NCBI RefSeq assembly: GCF_003049575.1
Contig: NZ_PYWI01000002.1
Span: forward strand, 124,001-188,000
Direction: 5' to 3'
Source: Lysinibacillus parviboronicapiens
GTDB taxonomy: Bacteria; Bacillota; Bacilli; Bacillales_A; Planococcaceae
DNA length: 64,000 nt
This document shows positions 10,301 to 17,791 of the stretch, in pieces. Both the position numbers and the translations under genes were made by a program. Positions within the stretch are counted from its first letter, which is position 1; every line of letters starts with the position of its first letter. The notes beneath the pieces are model-generated. The model was not told where the DNA came from and did no database searches. It saw only the letters and a program-made list of their open reading frames with translations.

Positions 10301-10437
10301 AATCTGGCGTTGGGCTATTAAACACAAATCTCCGATTAAAACAGCACTATGGTGAGGGCCTTCAAATTAATAGTAAGCTAGAGGTTGGTACGACGATATC
10401 GTTTATCGTTTTAAAAAATAATGCAAAGTCACATTAA
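7306..10437 (+). CDS. Hybrid sensor kinase: extracytoplasmic sensor, 7TM, HisKA-HATPase, receiver, LytS-type kinase
   Basis: A 1043-aa membrane protein. Order: TM near 20-40; extracytoplasmic beta-rich domain about 45-215 (7TMR-DISM-like); several TM segments about 225-415; HisKA with EFLANTSHELRNP (H450); HATPase with VFNVLHNAVKYT, ISDTGVGI and GGFGLGLSI; receiver domain about 710-830 with VLVVDDDP and phospho-acceptor D762 (SDVMMPQMSGYE); then a second, LytS/HPK7-type kinase with LQAQIQPHFFFNTLN (H853) and its own HATPase (QPIVENAVRHG, VTDDGVGM). It should pass phosphate internally and probably to a separate regulator, but no response-regulator gene is adjacent. The ribosome site (gggagg) is about 16 bases from the ATG, unusually far, so the exact start is less certain. 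Ligand unknown. Confidence 0.85.
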   Translation: MAKFKELGFSPGFFIRKGKIFIIVSLFLMILTGARILWIVTLHNSQQPHAINGQLDLRQWDANKGRTVTLDGQWEFYPDIQLMSVEKVIDDKAQFIQVPGGWNQSISAENSPYGYGSYRLQVLVNPKDEVTYSVRIPSIRSSSELYVNGRLLSKSGQPGKTAQETIAYNIPYSASFTTNGRNVIDIVIHVANFKDPRNSGIVRSIKFGKEEAIAREAQFSVTMQQMVAIVFLMHAVYALILYLVGNREKRLLYFALLTISAMFTNLLGSDEKLLSYWFPINYEWGFKLVHLSMVSLAYALLQCVKHQFPTSWRKFFPYFFALCGLSILMSLLLSAHYVIILQPLYTTLMGISITLTIISMFYTSIKKIKDNTLLLLAIMAFGNNLIWWGLFLITGIKIVYYPFDLIIAVACFASFWFKRYFKVHSEAHELTKKLQRSDKLKDEFLANTSHELRNPLHGILNISKAVLEREQLTLHNKSIKDLETVLSVGRRMTLMLNDLLDTMSLKEHTYRLKYQTFSIDTVATGVLDMLQFMTEGKQIRLINDIPEDFPQVFADENRVIQIVFNVLHNAVKYTDEGTIAIRSFVKDGRAQIVISDTGVGIDEETMKRIFEPYEQAYLGNTIIEGGFGLGLSISKQLVELHGGTLQVKSVLGQGSEFSFTLQLADDTIDQQDAVNVSTILSSYNIARSALAATAIHVDDRTEPQLKIVENRPRVLVVDDDPINLRVIESILTLEKFDIVTVTSGKKALAILDTKEWDLIISDVMMPQMSGYELTRRIRQRFTIAELPILLLTARSQSQDIENGFLAGANDYVVKPVDALEIRSRVRALTEVKQSTHERLRMEAAWLQAQIQPHFFFNTLNAILALSEIDMKRMRNLLEAFSDYLRESFKFQNLDELVSIEEELSLVRSYLFIEKERFGDRLQVTWDIEENIQLLIPALTIQPIVENAVRHGITKQVQGGNIRIRVLDYVNYVEISVTDDGVGMDEVMVQRLLVRQTANKSGVGLLNTNLRLKQHYGEGLQINSKLEVGTTISFIVLKNNAKSH

Positions 10438-10571
10438 TTCTTATCATTAACAGACAAAAATGGATTGAATAGAAATTTTTTTGTCGTGTAATTATAGTTA
10501 ATGGTTTTATAAGTAAGTTTGAACTATAATAAATACCGTTAAATTAACGTTTTGAAAGTGTGTGAATAACA

Positions 10572-11732
10572 ATGAAAGAAAATACAATCTATCTAGATAA
10601 CAGTGCAACAACTAAACCTTATGAAGAAGTGATGCAAGCATTTATGGCAGTAAATGAGCAGTATTACGCCAATCCTTCATCGATTCATGCAATGGGTGTA
10701 GAATCAAATGAATTATTAATGCGAGCTCGTGAACAAGTAGCAAATATTTTGCATACTGAGGCAAAAAATGTCCTGTTTACTTCAGGAGGAACTGAATCCA
10801 ATAATACAGCTATTTTCGGTTTAGCGCATGGTAATACTCATAAAGGCAACCATATTTTGACGACAGAAATCGAACATCCATCTGTGTTAGAATCAGTAAA
10901 GCAGCTTGAGAAAGAGGGCTTTGAGATAGAATATCTACAAGTCGACAACATGGGAGTAGTGTCGTTAGATGAGCTAAGACAAAAAGTTCGCAAGGATACT
11001 ATTTTAGTAAGCATGATGCATGTCAATAATGAGATGGGTGCCATCCAGCCGATTTTTGAAGCGGCCAAAATTATCCATGAAGCAAGTCGTGCCGCATTTC
11101 ATGTGGATGCAGTGCAAAGCTTTGGGAAATTGCCCCTAACATTTAATGAAGATGAAGGTCCAGACTGTATCACCATATCAGGTCATAAAATTCATGGTTT
11201 TAAAGGTTCTGGTATATTAGCTTTTCGTAAAAAAATGCAATGGCAGCCATATGCACTTGGTGGTGGACAGGAATTTGGCTTACGTAGTGGTACAGTAGCT
11301 GTCCCGCAAGCTGTTGCATTATCGAAAGCAGCGCGCATTGCAATAGAAACTATGAGCGAACGTGCAAAAAAATATCGTAATTGGCAGGATGAAATATGCA
11401 CAGAGTTAAAAAAATATGGTGACGCTGTGACTATTTTATCGACACCTCAAGGCGCACCACATATTTTATCGTTTAGTATACGCGACTTAAAAGGTGAAAT
11501 TATGATAAATGCATTTCAGAAACGTGGAGTTATTGTGTCAACATCTAGTGCATGTTCTTCTAAACAAACGAAAACGAGTCATGTAGTAGAAGCTTTAAAC
11601 ATCGATGAACATTTTAAAAAAGGTGTTATTCGCATAAGCTTTGGTGCACATGTAACGGACGAAGATATTGCGCAATTTAAACAAGTATTACATGAAGTAC
11701 TAATGGAACTTAAAGGAGAATATGTTTTATGA
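10572..11732 (+). CDS. nifZ: Cysteine desulfurase (IscS/NifS family) partnered with ThiI
   Basis: A 386-aa PLP enzyme that moves sulfur from cysteine to an acceptor persulfide. The PLP lysine is K206 in ISGHKIHG, and the catalytic cysteine is C328 in STSSACSSK on the mobile loop. The stop codon overlaps the thiI start by 4 bases (ATGA), so the two are translationally coupled. In B. subtilis the desulfurase beside thiI (NifZ) feeds sulfur to ThiI for tRNA 4-thiouridine, and the same role is inferred here. The ATG at 10572 has only a weak ribosome site (gaaagtg). Confidence 0.9.
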   Translation: MKENTIYLDNSATTKPYEEVMQAFMAVNEQYYANPSSIHAMGVESNELLMRAREQVANILHTEAKNVLFTSGGTESNNTAIFGLAHGNTHKGNHILTTEIEHPSVLESVKQLEKEGFEIEYLQVDNMGVVSLDELRQKVRKDTILVSMMHVNNEMGAIQPIFEAAKIIHEASRAAFHVDAVQSFGKLPLTFNEDEGPDCITISGHKIHGFKGSGILAFRKKMQWQPYALGGGQEFGLRSGTVAVPQAVALSKAARIAIETMSERAKKYRNWQDEICTELKKYGDAVTILSTPQGAPHILSFSIRDLKGEIMINAFQKRGVIVSTSSACSSKQTKTSHVVEALNIDEHFKKGVIRISFGAHVTDEDIAQFKQVLHEVLMELKGEYVL

Positions 11733-12937
11733 TTTGGAAAGAAATTTTAATTCGATATGGTGAGCTATCTACAAAAGGACGCAATAAGATGGATTTTATC
11801 CGTCGCTTGCGTGAAAATATTCGCCATGCATTTGCAGATTTAGGCCATCTACACATTCGTACAGAGCGAGACCGTATGTTCATTGCAATTCAAGATGAGG
11901 CACAAATGGACGTATTACTAAACGGATTACCAAAAATTTTCGGAATCCAATCATTTAGTCCAGTTGCCGCATGTAATAAAGACATGGAAGCAATGAAATC
12001 ACTAGCGATTACAATTATGGATACATTTAAAAGTGAAAAATTGACTTTTAAAGTTGAAGTAAAACGGACAGATAAAACATTCCCATTAGATTCGCATGCT
12101 ATTCAGCGTGAAATTGGGGGATATGTGTTACCACAGTATCAAAATTTATCAGTTAAAGTGAAAAAACCAGATGTTGAGCTTCGTGTTGAGGTGCGCCATG
12201 ATGCAACTTATATGATGGCGCAAGTTATTGCGGGTGCTGGTGGCATGCCAGTTGGCTCTAACGGTAAATCTTTATTGATGCTTTCAGGTGGTATCGATAG
12301 CCCAGTAGCAGGATATTTAATGATGAAACGTGGCGTTCGCTTAGAAGCAATTCATTTCTTCAGCCCACCATATACAAGTCAAAATTCATTAGAAAAAGTA
12401 AAAGTACTTGCCAATGAATTAACGAAATTTGGTGCAAGTATTCGTCTACATGTTATTCCTTTTACAGAGGTTCAAGTTCTTATTAAAGAAAAAGTACCAT
12501 CAAATGTGTCGATGACAACAACGCGTCGTATGATGTTAAAAATTGCGGACAAAGTACGTGAAGAAATCGGTGCACTTGCAATTGTAACAGGAGAAAGTCT
12601 TGGGCAAGTAGCAAGTCAAACACTTGAAAGCTTAACAGCAATTAACGCTGTGACAAGCACACCGATATTACGTCCGCTAATTTCAAATGATAAATTAGAA
12701 ATCATTGATATTGCGCAGAAAATCGGCACATACGAAACGTCTATTCAACCATTCGAAGACTGCTGTACAATTTTCACGCCGGCTAGTCCAAAAACGAAAC
12801 CAAAACTTGAAAAAGTGGAGCATTATGAAAGCTTTTCTGATTTCGATGAACTCATTGAACGAGCTGTGAAAAATCGTGAGGTCTATATTTTCCCGAAAAA
12901 AGAGCAGCCTGCAGATAAATTTGCAGATCTTTTATAA
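11729..12937 (+). CDS. thiI: tRNA 4-thiouridine synthetase ThiI
   Basis: A 402-aa protein. An N-terminal ferredoxin-like/THUMP region (about 1-165) binds tRNA, and the PP-loop ATP-pyrophosphatase motif SGGIDSP is at residues 186-192. It adenylates and thiolates U8 of tRNA, using sulfur from the adjacent desulfurase. The E. coli-type C-terminal rhodanese domain is absent, as usual in Bacillus (E. coli ThiI is about 482 aa), so the paired desulfurase must deliver sulfur directly. Despite the name, a role in thiamine synthesis is not implied. Confidence 0.95.
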   Translation: MIWKEILIRYGELSTKGRNKMDFIRRLRENIRHAFADLGHLHIRTERDRMFIAIQDEAQMDVLLNGLPKIFGIQSFSPVAACNKDMEAMKSLAITIMDTFKSEKLTFKVEVKRTDKTFPLDSHAIQREIGGYVLPQYQNLSVKVKKPDVELRVEVRHDATYMMAQVIAGAGGMPVGSNGKSLLMLSGGIDSPVAGYLMMKRGVRLEAIHFFSPPYTSQNSLEKVKVLANELTKFGASIRLHVIPFTEVQVLIKEKVPSNVSMTTTRRMMLKIADKVREEIGALAIVTGESLGQVASQTLESLTAINAVTSTPILRPLISNDKLEIIDIAQKIGTYETSIQPFEDCCTIFTPASPKTKPKLEKVEHYESFSDFDELIERAVKNREVYIFPKKEQPADKFADLL

Positions 12938-12999
12938 AAAAAGCCTACAATTGTTTTGCTGTTTATGCAAACTTGAATTTGTTATATATATAGGAAAGA

Positions 13000-13036
13000 A
13001 ACCATCTCAAAATTCAATTTTGAGATGGTTTTTTAT
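13000..13036 (+). terminator. Terminator of nifZ-thiI
   Basis: The 15-bp stem aaccatctcaaaatt/aattttgagatggtt (13000-13014, 13016-13030) runs into a T-run. Confidence 0.85.
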
Positions 13037-13086
13037 TTGATTGTCAATAGGTTTCCTTTGCAGTTACATTTTACCTATAAAATTTT

Positions 13087-13116
13087 TGTATTAAAAAACA
13101 AATAACGCACATTCTA
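13087..13116 (+). promoter_or_regulatory. Sigma-G-like (forespore) promoter of sspA
   Basis: TGTATT (13087-13092), 17 bases, then CATTCTA (13110-13116). This resembles the forespore sigma-G pattern TGnATA-N18-CATnnTA and lies about 23 bases before the SASP start codon. Confidence 0.55.
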
Positions 13117-13138
13117 TATTCACAAGGAGGTGAGAAAC

Positions 13139-13357
13139 ATGACAAACAACAACAACCGCAGTTCTAACAAGCTTGCAGTACCTGGTGTACAACAAGCACT
13201 AGATCAAATGAAATACGAAATTGCACAAGAATTTGGTGTTCAATTAGGAGCTGACGCATCAGCTCGTGCCAACGGTTCCGTTGGTGGTGAAATCACTAAA
13301 CGTCTTGTACAAATGGCAGAATCTCAATTAAAAGGTATGCCAAACAACAACCAATAA
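13139..13357 (+). CDS. sspA: Alpha/beta-type small acid-soluble spore protein
   Basis: A 72-aa spore protein that coats forespore DNA and protects it from UV and heat, then is cut by the GPR protease at germination. The segment [17 protein letters not shown] holds the conserved GPR recognition region, and [16 protein letters not shown] is the second conserved block. The ATG at 13139 sits 7 bases after AAGGAGGTG; an upstream in-frame ATG overlaps the ribosome site and is rejected. An SASP gene also follows thiI in B. subtilis (sspA), which supports the symbol, although paralogues are nearly identical. This is direct evidence of a spore former. Confidence 0.93.
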   Translation: MTNNNNRSSNKLAVPGVQQALDQMKYEIAQEFGVQLGADASARANGSVGGEITKRLVQMAESQLKGMPNNNQ

Positions 13358-13382
13358 ATGCAGCATAAGCATTTATAAGCTT

Positions 13383-13418
13383 AAAACCAGTGACCGTAAA
13401 AGGCACTGGTTTTAGTTT
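13383..13418. terminator. Bidirectional terminator between sspA and thiE
   Basis: The stem aaaaccagtg/cactggtttt (13383-13392, 13404-13413) lies between convergent genes, with T-rich flanks on the plus strand. Confidence 0.8.
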
Positions 13419-13444
13419 GTTTAAATTTGCTTTTTTTATCCCGT

Positions 13445-14080
13445 TTAAGAAGGTTGAATTGATGTCAAAGTTAAGACAGTATCTTTAATATTTACACTTT
13501 CACATATAGCAGAAATAACAGCAATTCCATGTGCACCAGCTTTAAATACTAGTTGTGCATTGGACTCATCAATTCCGCCAATTGCCACGATAGGCAAGTC
13601 AGGGTGTTCAGAACGAACTTGTTGTAGAAATTCAGTACCACTTGGAGGTTTGGCATCACTTTTAGAAGTGGTTGCGAAAATAGGACCGATACCTACATAA
13701 TCAGCTGCGTACTGTAAAGCAGTGTGCACTTCATCTTTTGTATGAACAGACACACCAAGTAACATATCTCCAATTTTCTCGCGGATAACTGCAACAGGAA
13801 AATCATCTTGCCCAATATGAATGCCATCCGCACCAAGTTTTAAAGCAAGCTCAATATCATCATTGACGATAAACGGAATATGATACTGCTTACATAGCTT
13901 TTGACAACTTTGAGCAAAAATTTCATAAGCTTGCCCAGTTAATGCATCTGGCCCCTTTTCGCGAAATTGAAACATGGTAATGCCTGATTGTAACGCCTCT
14001 TCAAGTACTTCTAATGGAGGTCGTTTATGAACGTTTGCCGAACCCATAATAAAATAGAGCTTTAAATCGTGGTTATTCAT
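13445..14080 (-). CDS. thiE: Thiamine-phosphate synthase
   Basis: A 211-aa TIM-barrel enzyme joining HMP-pyrophosphate and thiazole phosphate to make thiamine phosphate. Family motifs include FQFREKG (residues 37-43), PFIVNDDIELA, GADGIHIGQDD, GIGPIFATTSK and VAIGGID. The start overlaps the thiD stop by 8 bases. It is the last gene of thiMDE, ending at the shared terminator with sspA. Expression should follow the upstream TPP riboswitch. Confidence 0.95.
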   Translation of the reverse strand: MNNHDLKLYFIMGSANVHKRPPLEVLEEALQSGITMFQFREKGPDALTGQAYEIFAQSCQKLCKQYHIPFIVNDDIELALKLGADGIHIGQDDFPVAVIREKIGDMLLGVSVHTKDEVHTALQYAADYVGIGPIFATTSKSDAKPPSGTEFLQQVRSEHPDLPIVAIGGIDESNAQLVFKAGAHGIAVISAICESVNIKDTVLTLTSIQPS

Positions 14081-14894
14081 GAATAATCACCTCGCAAAAA
14101 CCTTTGTATTTATGGTAGGCAAAATGATTGGTCGGACCGTGTCCATTGCCAATAGATAAATCATGTGTAATGGCAAGCTGAATAAATTTTTTCGCTTCCA
14201 AAATAGCCTGATCTATTGGTAAGTTAGACCCAATAAAAGCTGTTAATGCAGCAGAAAATGTGCAGCCTGTACCGTGTGTATTGTTTGTTGCAATACGTGC
14301 CGTTTGCATGGAAAATGATCGACCATCTTTAAAAAATACATAATCAGTCGCAAATTTTTTGTCAGATAAATGTCCACCTTTAATGACAACACATCGTGCG
14401 CCTAGTTGCAAAAGTGTATGAGCAGCTTGCTTAATTGATGCTGGGGTATCAATCTTTTTGCCTGTTAATACTTCTGCTTCCGGGATATTTGGCGTAATAA
14501 CAGTTGCTAATGGTAATAAATAACATCGCAATGCCTCGATTGCTTGTTGTTGCAATAAGCTTTCGCCACCTTTAGCAATCATTACTGGATCAATGATAAG
14601 TGGTATATCCAAGTCAGCCATTATATTTGCAATGGTCTGAATAACATCAGCAGAAAAAAGCATTCCTGTTTTGATAGCACTAATTGAAAAATCCTCTAAT
14701 AGTGCATAAAATTGTTTTTCGATAAAGTTTGGATCAATGGATAAAACATCATACACACCTAATGTATTTTGAGCAGTTAACGCTGTAATCACAGATGTGC
14801 CAAATACCTTTAATTCTTGAAATGTTTTTAAATCTGCTTGAATGCCTGCACCGCCGCCACTATCTGAGCCTGCAATTGTAGTCACGATGTGCAC
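14073..14894 (-). CDS. thiD: Hydroxymethylpyrimidine/phosphomethylpyrimidine kinase
   Basis: A 273-aa ribokinase-fold enzyme that phosphorylates HMP and then HMP-phosphate. The N-terminus TIAGSDSGGGAGIQADLKTF and the C-terminal anion hole HGTGCTFSAAL are diagnostic. The start is GTG at 14894, overlapping the thiM stop by one base (TAGTG), so translation is coupled. The downstream overlap with thiE is 8 bases. Confidence 0.95.
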   Translation of the reverse strand: MHIVTTIAGSDSGGGAGIQADLKTFQELKVFGTSVITALTAQNTLGVYDVLSIDPNFIEKQFYALLEDFSISAIKTGMLFSADVIQTIANIMADLDIPLIIDPVMIAKGGESLLQQQAIEALRCYLLPLATVITPNIPEAEVLTGKKIDTPASIKQAAHTLLQLGARCVVIKGGHLSDKKFATDYVFFKDGRSFSMQTARIATNNTHGTGCTFSAALTAFIGSNLPIDQAILEAKKFIQLAITHDLSIGNGHGPTNHFAYHKYKGFCEVIIHE

Positions 14895-15649
14895 TATTTT
14901 TCACCGTCCTTTGAAAGACGATGTAACTCATTTAAGACAGCAATTTGAAAATCACCAATATATTGAGTAGAGCAAGCAGCATGTTCAGCTATTTTTTTAT
15001 AGGCCAATAAGGTATTTACTAATTGTTTATATGGCTCATTTTGTGCAACATAAGCGGCTGCGCAAATTGCACTTAATAGGCAGCCTGTCCCTGTGACTTC
15101 TGTCATTTGCTGATGTCCCCCATCAATCCAATGCATTTGTTTACCATCAGTTATAAAATCTTTTTCACCGGTCACAATAACTATACAATCATAGCGTTGA
15201 GCAACTTGCTTTGCCTCATCCTCCATACAAATTGACCCGCTGCCACTGTCGACGCCTTTTTGTTGCCAATTTACATTGGCAATAGCAGCAAGCTCACCAA
15301 CATTGCAACGAATAACAGCAAATTTAACTTGCGTTAATAAATGCTGTATTGTTTTTTTGCGAAAAGTAGTCGCTCCTGCACCAACGGGATCTAAAATAAT
15401 TGGGATGCCAAGTGTGTTGGCCATTTCTCCCGCACGTAACATAGATCCTTTTGTACGATCATTTATCGTACCCGTATTTAATAATAGCGCGGAAGCGATT
15501 TTTACCATTTCTGTAACTTCATCGATTTCATCGGCCATTACAGGAGAAGCACCAATTGCCAGTAAGCCATTTGCTTGAAAATTGGCCACGACATAATTTG
15601 TGATACAGTGAATAAGTGGCTGTTGTTTACGTATTGTTTGTAAAATCAT
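14894..15649 (-). CDS. thiM: Hydroxyethylthiazole kinase
   Basis: A 251-aa kinase that salvages the thiazole moiety of thiamine. Motifs: PLIHCITNYVVANF near the start, MADEIDEV, ILDPVGAGAT, and GTGCLLSA at the phosphate-binding loop. The ATG at 15649 follows AAAGGAGGACTT and gives the normal length; a longer frame would run into the riboswitch terminator and is rejected. First gene of thiMDE. Together with thiD and thiE this is a thiamine salvage operon; no thiazole-synthesis genes (thiG, thiS, thiF, thiO) or thiC are in the window. Confidence 0.95.
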   Translation of the reverse strand: MILQTIRKQQPLIHCITNYVVANFQANGLLAIGASPVMADEIDEVTEMVKIASALLLNTGTINDRTKGSMLRAGEMANTLGIPIILDPVGAGATTFRKKTIQHLLTQVKFAVIRCNVGELAAIANVNWQQKGVDSGSGSICMEDEAKQVAQRYDCIVIVTGEKDFITDGKQMHWIDGGHQQMTEVTGTGCLLSAICAAAYVAQNEPYKQLVNTLLAYKKIAEHAACSTQYIGDFQIAVLNELHRLSKDGEK

Positions 15650-15683
15650 AGTAAGTCCTCCTTTTTGGGTGGACGTAAGCATG

Positions 15684-15730
15684 CAAAAAAAGCTCTTTTC
15701 GTGCAAAGAGTACACGTAAAAAGAGCTTTT
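15684..15730 (-). terminator. Attenuator terminator of the TPP riboswitch
   Basis: On the minus strand the stem aaaagctcttttt...cacgaaaagagctttt is followed by seven T residues, between the aptamer and thiM. Confidence 0.85.
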
Positions 15731-15750
15731 CATCAATAACAAGATGTATT

Positions 15751-15826
15751 GCTCCCTACGTCAGTATTAACTAACAGGTTCAAAGGGTCAGGTTTTACCT
15801 TCTCAACTCAAGACGAGTCCCCCTGC
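15751..15826 (-). promoter_or_regulatory. TPP riboswitch (THI element) of thiMDE
   Basis: The minus strand carries the THI-box blocks in order: agggggac, gttgagaaggt, acctgaccctttgaacctg, taatactgacgtagggagca. These form the thiamine pyrophosphate aptamer. An intrinsic terminator follows, so TPP binding should stop transcription of thiMDE. Confidence 0.95.
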
Positions 15827-16024
15827 AATCATGATTTTAGTTGACCAAAATGTACCATACTTTTTCTCGGTGTTCAATAGCGATTTCCAATTATCATAAA
15901 AGCAGTGACTGTTGCCATATAAAGAAGTATGATAGTTGTCATGACTTTTCAAAATTAAGGCTTCTTCCATTGAAAATCAAGAAAAATGAGTTTTATAATG
16001 GGCATAGCGAAGGGGGCATATGCC

Positions 16025-17611
16025 ATGAATAGACAAGATTTACTCGCACCAGAGTGGTATAACATTGCAGAAGAAATTGAAAAGTATGCACAGAATCCAA
16101 CCAAAAATGCTTTAATAGTTTATAACGAAAACGAAGATATACAATATATTACATATGCAACTTTACTTGAAAAGGCAAATCAGGCAGCACATGTATTCAC
16201 ATCTCAAGGATTAGTCAAAGGAGATGTAATTTTAGTTATGGTGCCAAGATCAGTTGAGGCGTACATTGTTTATATTGCTGCATTAAAGGCTGGCTTAACA
16301 ATTATTCCAAGCTCTGAGATGTTGCGTGCAAAGGATATAGACTATCGAATCACACATGCTGATGCAAAGGCGGTTATTGCCTATGAGCCATATATTGAAC
16401 AATTTGATGAGGTGGAAAATTTAGAGGACGTGCAGCAGTTTGTCATTGGTCAGGCACATGCACCATGGCAACCTTTGCTAGAGCAAATGAAAAATAAACC
16501 CACTACCTATACAAGCGCCACACCAACGAAATGTACGGATCTTGCATTTCTTGCCTACACAAGTGGCACAACAGGCAATCCAAAGGCTGCTGTTCATACA
16601 CACAGTTGGGGTTACGCACATTTGCGGACAACAGCACCAAATTGGTTAGGCGTTGAAGAAAATGATATAGTGTGGGCTACTGCAGCTCCAGGGTGGCAAA
16701 AATGGATATGGAGTCCATTCCTTGCAACATTGGGTAGTGGAGCAACAGCTTTTGTTTACAAAGGAAAATTTGATGCAGCTACATACTTAACGTTACTTGA
16801 AAAATTTAATATTAATGTTCTGTGCTGTACGCCCACTGAATATCGTTTTATGGCAGCACTTGAAAATTTACAACACTACAATTTGAGTAGCATTCGTCAA
16901 GCTGTATCTGCAGGAGAACCGCTGAACAGTGAGGTTACGAAAATATTCTTACAAAACTTTAAACTTCAGGTACGTGATGGCTACGGTCAAACTGAAAATA
17001 CATTACTTGTTGGAACAATGGTAGGTATGGAGCCACGTGTTGGCTCAATGGGTCAACCAACGCCAGGAAATACGGTAGAAATTATTGATGATTTTGGTAA
17101 CCCTGTTGCAGATGGTGCCGTTGGTGATATAGCGGTTCATCGTGAAACACCAGCATTATTTAAAAAATATTTTAAAGACCCAGAACGTACAAGCTTACAA
17201 TTCCGTGGTGATTGGTATATCACTGGAGACCGTGCATATAAAGATAAAGATGGTTATTTTTGGTTTGAGGGGCGCAGTGATGATGTCATTATTTCTTCAG
17301 GCTACACCATTGGACCATTTGAGGTTGAAGATGCATTAATGAAACATCCAACTGTGAAAGAAGTTGCAGTAGTTGCGAGTCCTGATGAAGTACGTGGTAA
17401 TATTGTAAAGGCATTTGTAGTATTGCATGATAGAAGAATAGGCATTGCATCACTTATTCAAGAACTCCAAAATCATGTAAAAGCATTAACAGCGCCCTAC
17501 AAGTATCCACGTGCGATTGAATTTGTTGAGGAGTTGCCAAAGACCGCATCGGGTAAAATTCGCCGTGTCGAACTACGTCAGCTTGAAAAGTATCAGTATA
17601 CGCAAAAATAA
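16025..17611 (+). CDS. mbcS: Acyl-CoA synthetase, MbcS-like (medium/branched-chain)
   Basis: A 528-aa ANL-superfamily ligase converting short or branched acids to acyl-CoA via an acyl-adenylate. Motifs: AYTSGTTGNPKAAVH (ATP loop), DGYGQTENT, YITGDRAYKDKDGYFWFEGR with the hinge region SDDVIISSGYTIGPFEVE, and catalytic lysine in PKTASGKIRR. The ATG at 16025 is preceded by aaggggg. B. subtilis has a similar gene (ytcI) upstream of sppA. MbcS in Staphylococcus supplies branched precursors for membrane lipids; the same substrate class is inferred, not shown. Confidence 0.85.
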   Translation: MNRQDLLAPEWYNIAEEIEKYAQNPTKNALIVYNENEDIQYITYATLLEKANQAAHVFTSQGLVKGDVILVMVPRSVEAYIVYIAALKAGLTIIPSSEMLRAKDIDYRITHADAKAVIAYEPYIEQFDEVENLEDVQQFVIGQAHAPWQPLLEQMKNKPTTYTSATPTKCTDLAFLAYTSGTTGNPKAAVHTHSWGYAHLRTTAPNWLGVEENDIVWATAAPGWQKWIWSPFLATLGSGATAFVYKGKFDAATYLTLLEKFNINVLCCTPTEYRFMAALENLQHYNLSSIRQAVSAGEPLNSEVTKIFLQNFKLQVRDGYGQTENTLLVGTMVGMEPRVGSMGQPTPGNTVEIIDDFGNPVADGAVGDIAVHRETPALFKKYFKDPERTSLQFRGDWYITGDRAYKDKDGYFWFEGRSDDVIISSGYTIGPFEVEDALMKHPTVKEVAVVASPDEVRGNIVKAFVVLHDRRIGIASLIQELQNHVKALTAPYKYPRAIEFVEELPKTASGKIRRVELRQLEKYQYTQK

Positions 17612-17636
17612 TTTCCTAGGAAATAATGTCGAAAAT

Positions 17637-17673
17637 CAAAGTTCATGCCAAATTTATGAACTTTGGTTTTTTT
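17637..17673 (+). terminator. Terminator of mbcS
   Basis: The stem caaagttcat/atgaactttg (17637-17646, 17656-17665) is followed by a long T-run. Confidence 0.85.
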
Positions 17674-17740
17674 TATGTGTAAAGAGCTTTTTTATGGCAA
17701 AATGTATAAGATAAAACTATTGCATAATATTGCAAAAAAG

Positions 17741-17768
17741 TGAAACATTTTAGACGTTTACACGTATA
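17741..17768 (+). promoter_or_regulatory. Sigma-W promoter of sppA-yteJ
   Basis: TGAAAC (17741-17746), exactly 16 bases, then CGTATA (17763-17768). This is the consensus sigma-W (envelope-stress ECF) promoter; sppA (yteI) is a known sigma-W regulon member in B. subtilis. Confidence 0.85.
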
Positions 17769-17791
17769 AGGTGTTGAGGAGGCGGAAAGAC

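Noticed and set aside
15241-15649. 100-codon plus-strand frame inside thiM
   Set aside because: Antisense shadow of an unmistakable thiM.
15841-16032. 63-codon frame before the acyl-CoA synthetase
   Set aside because: It covers the intergenic promoter region and overlaps the synthetase start, with no ribosome site or family resemblance.
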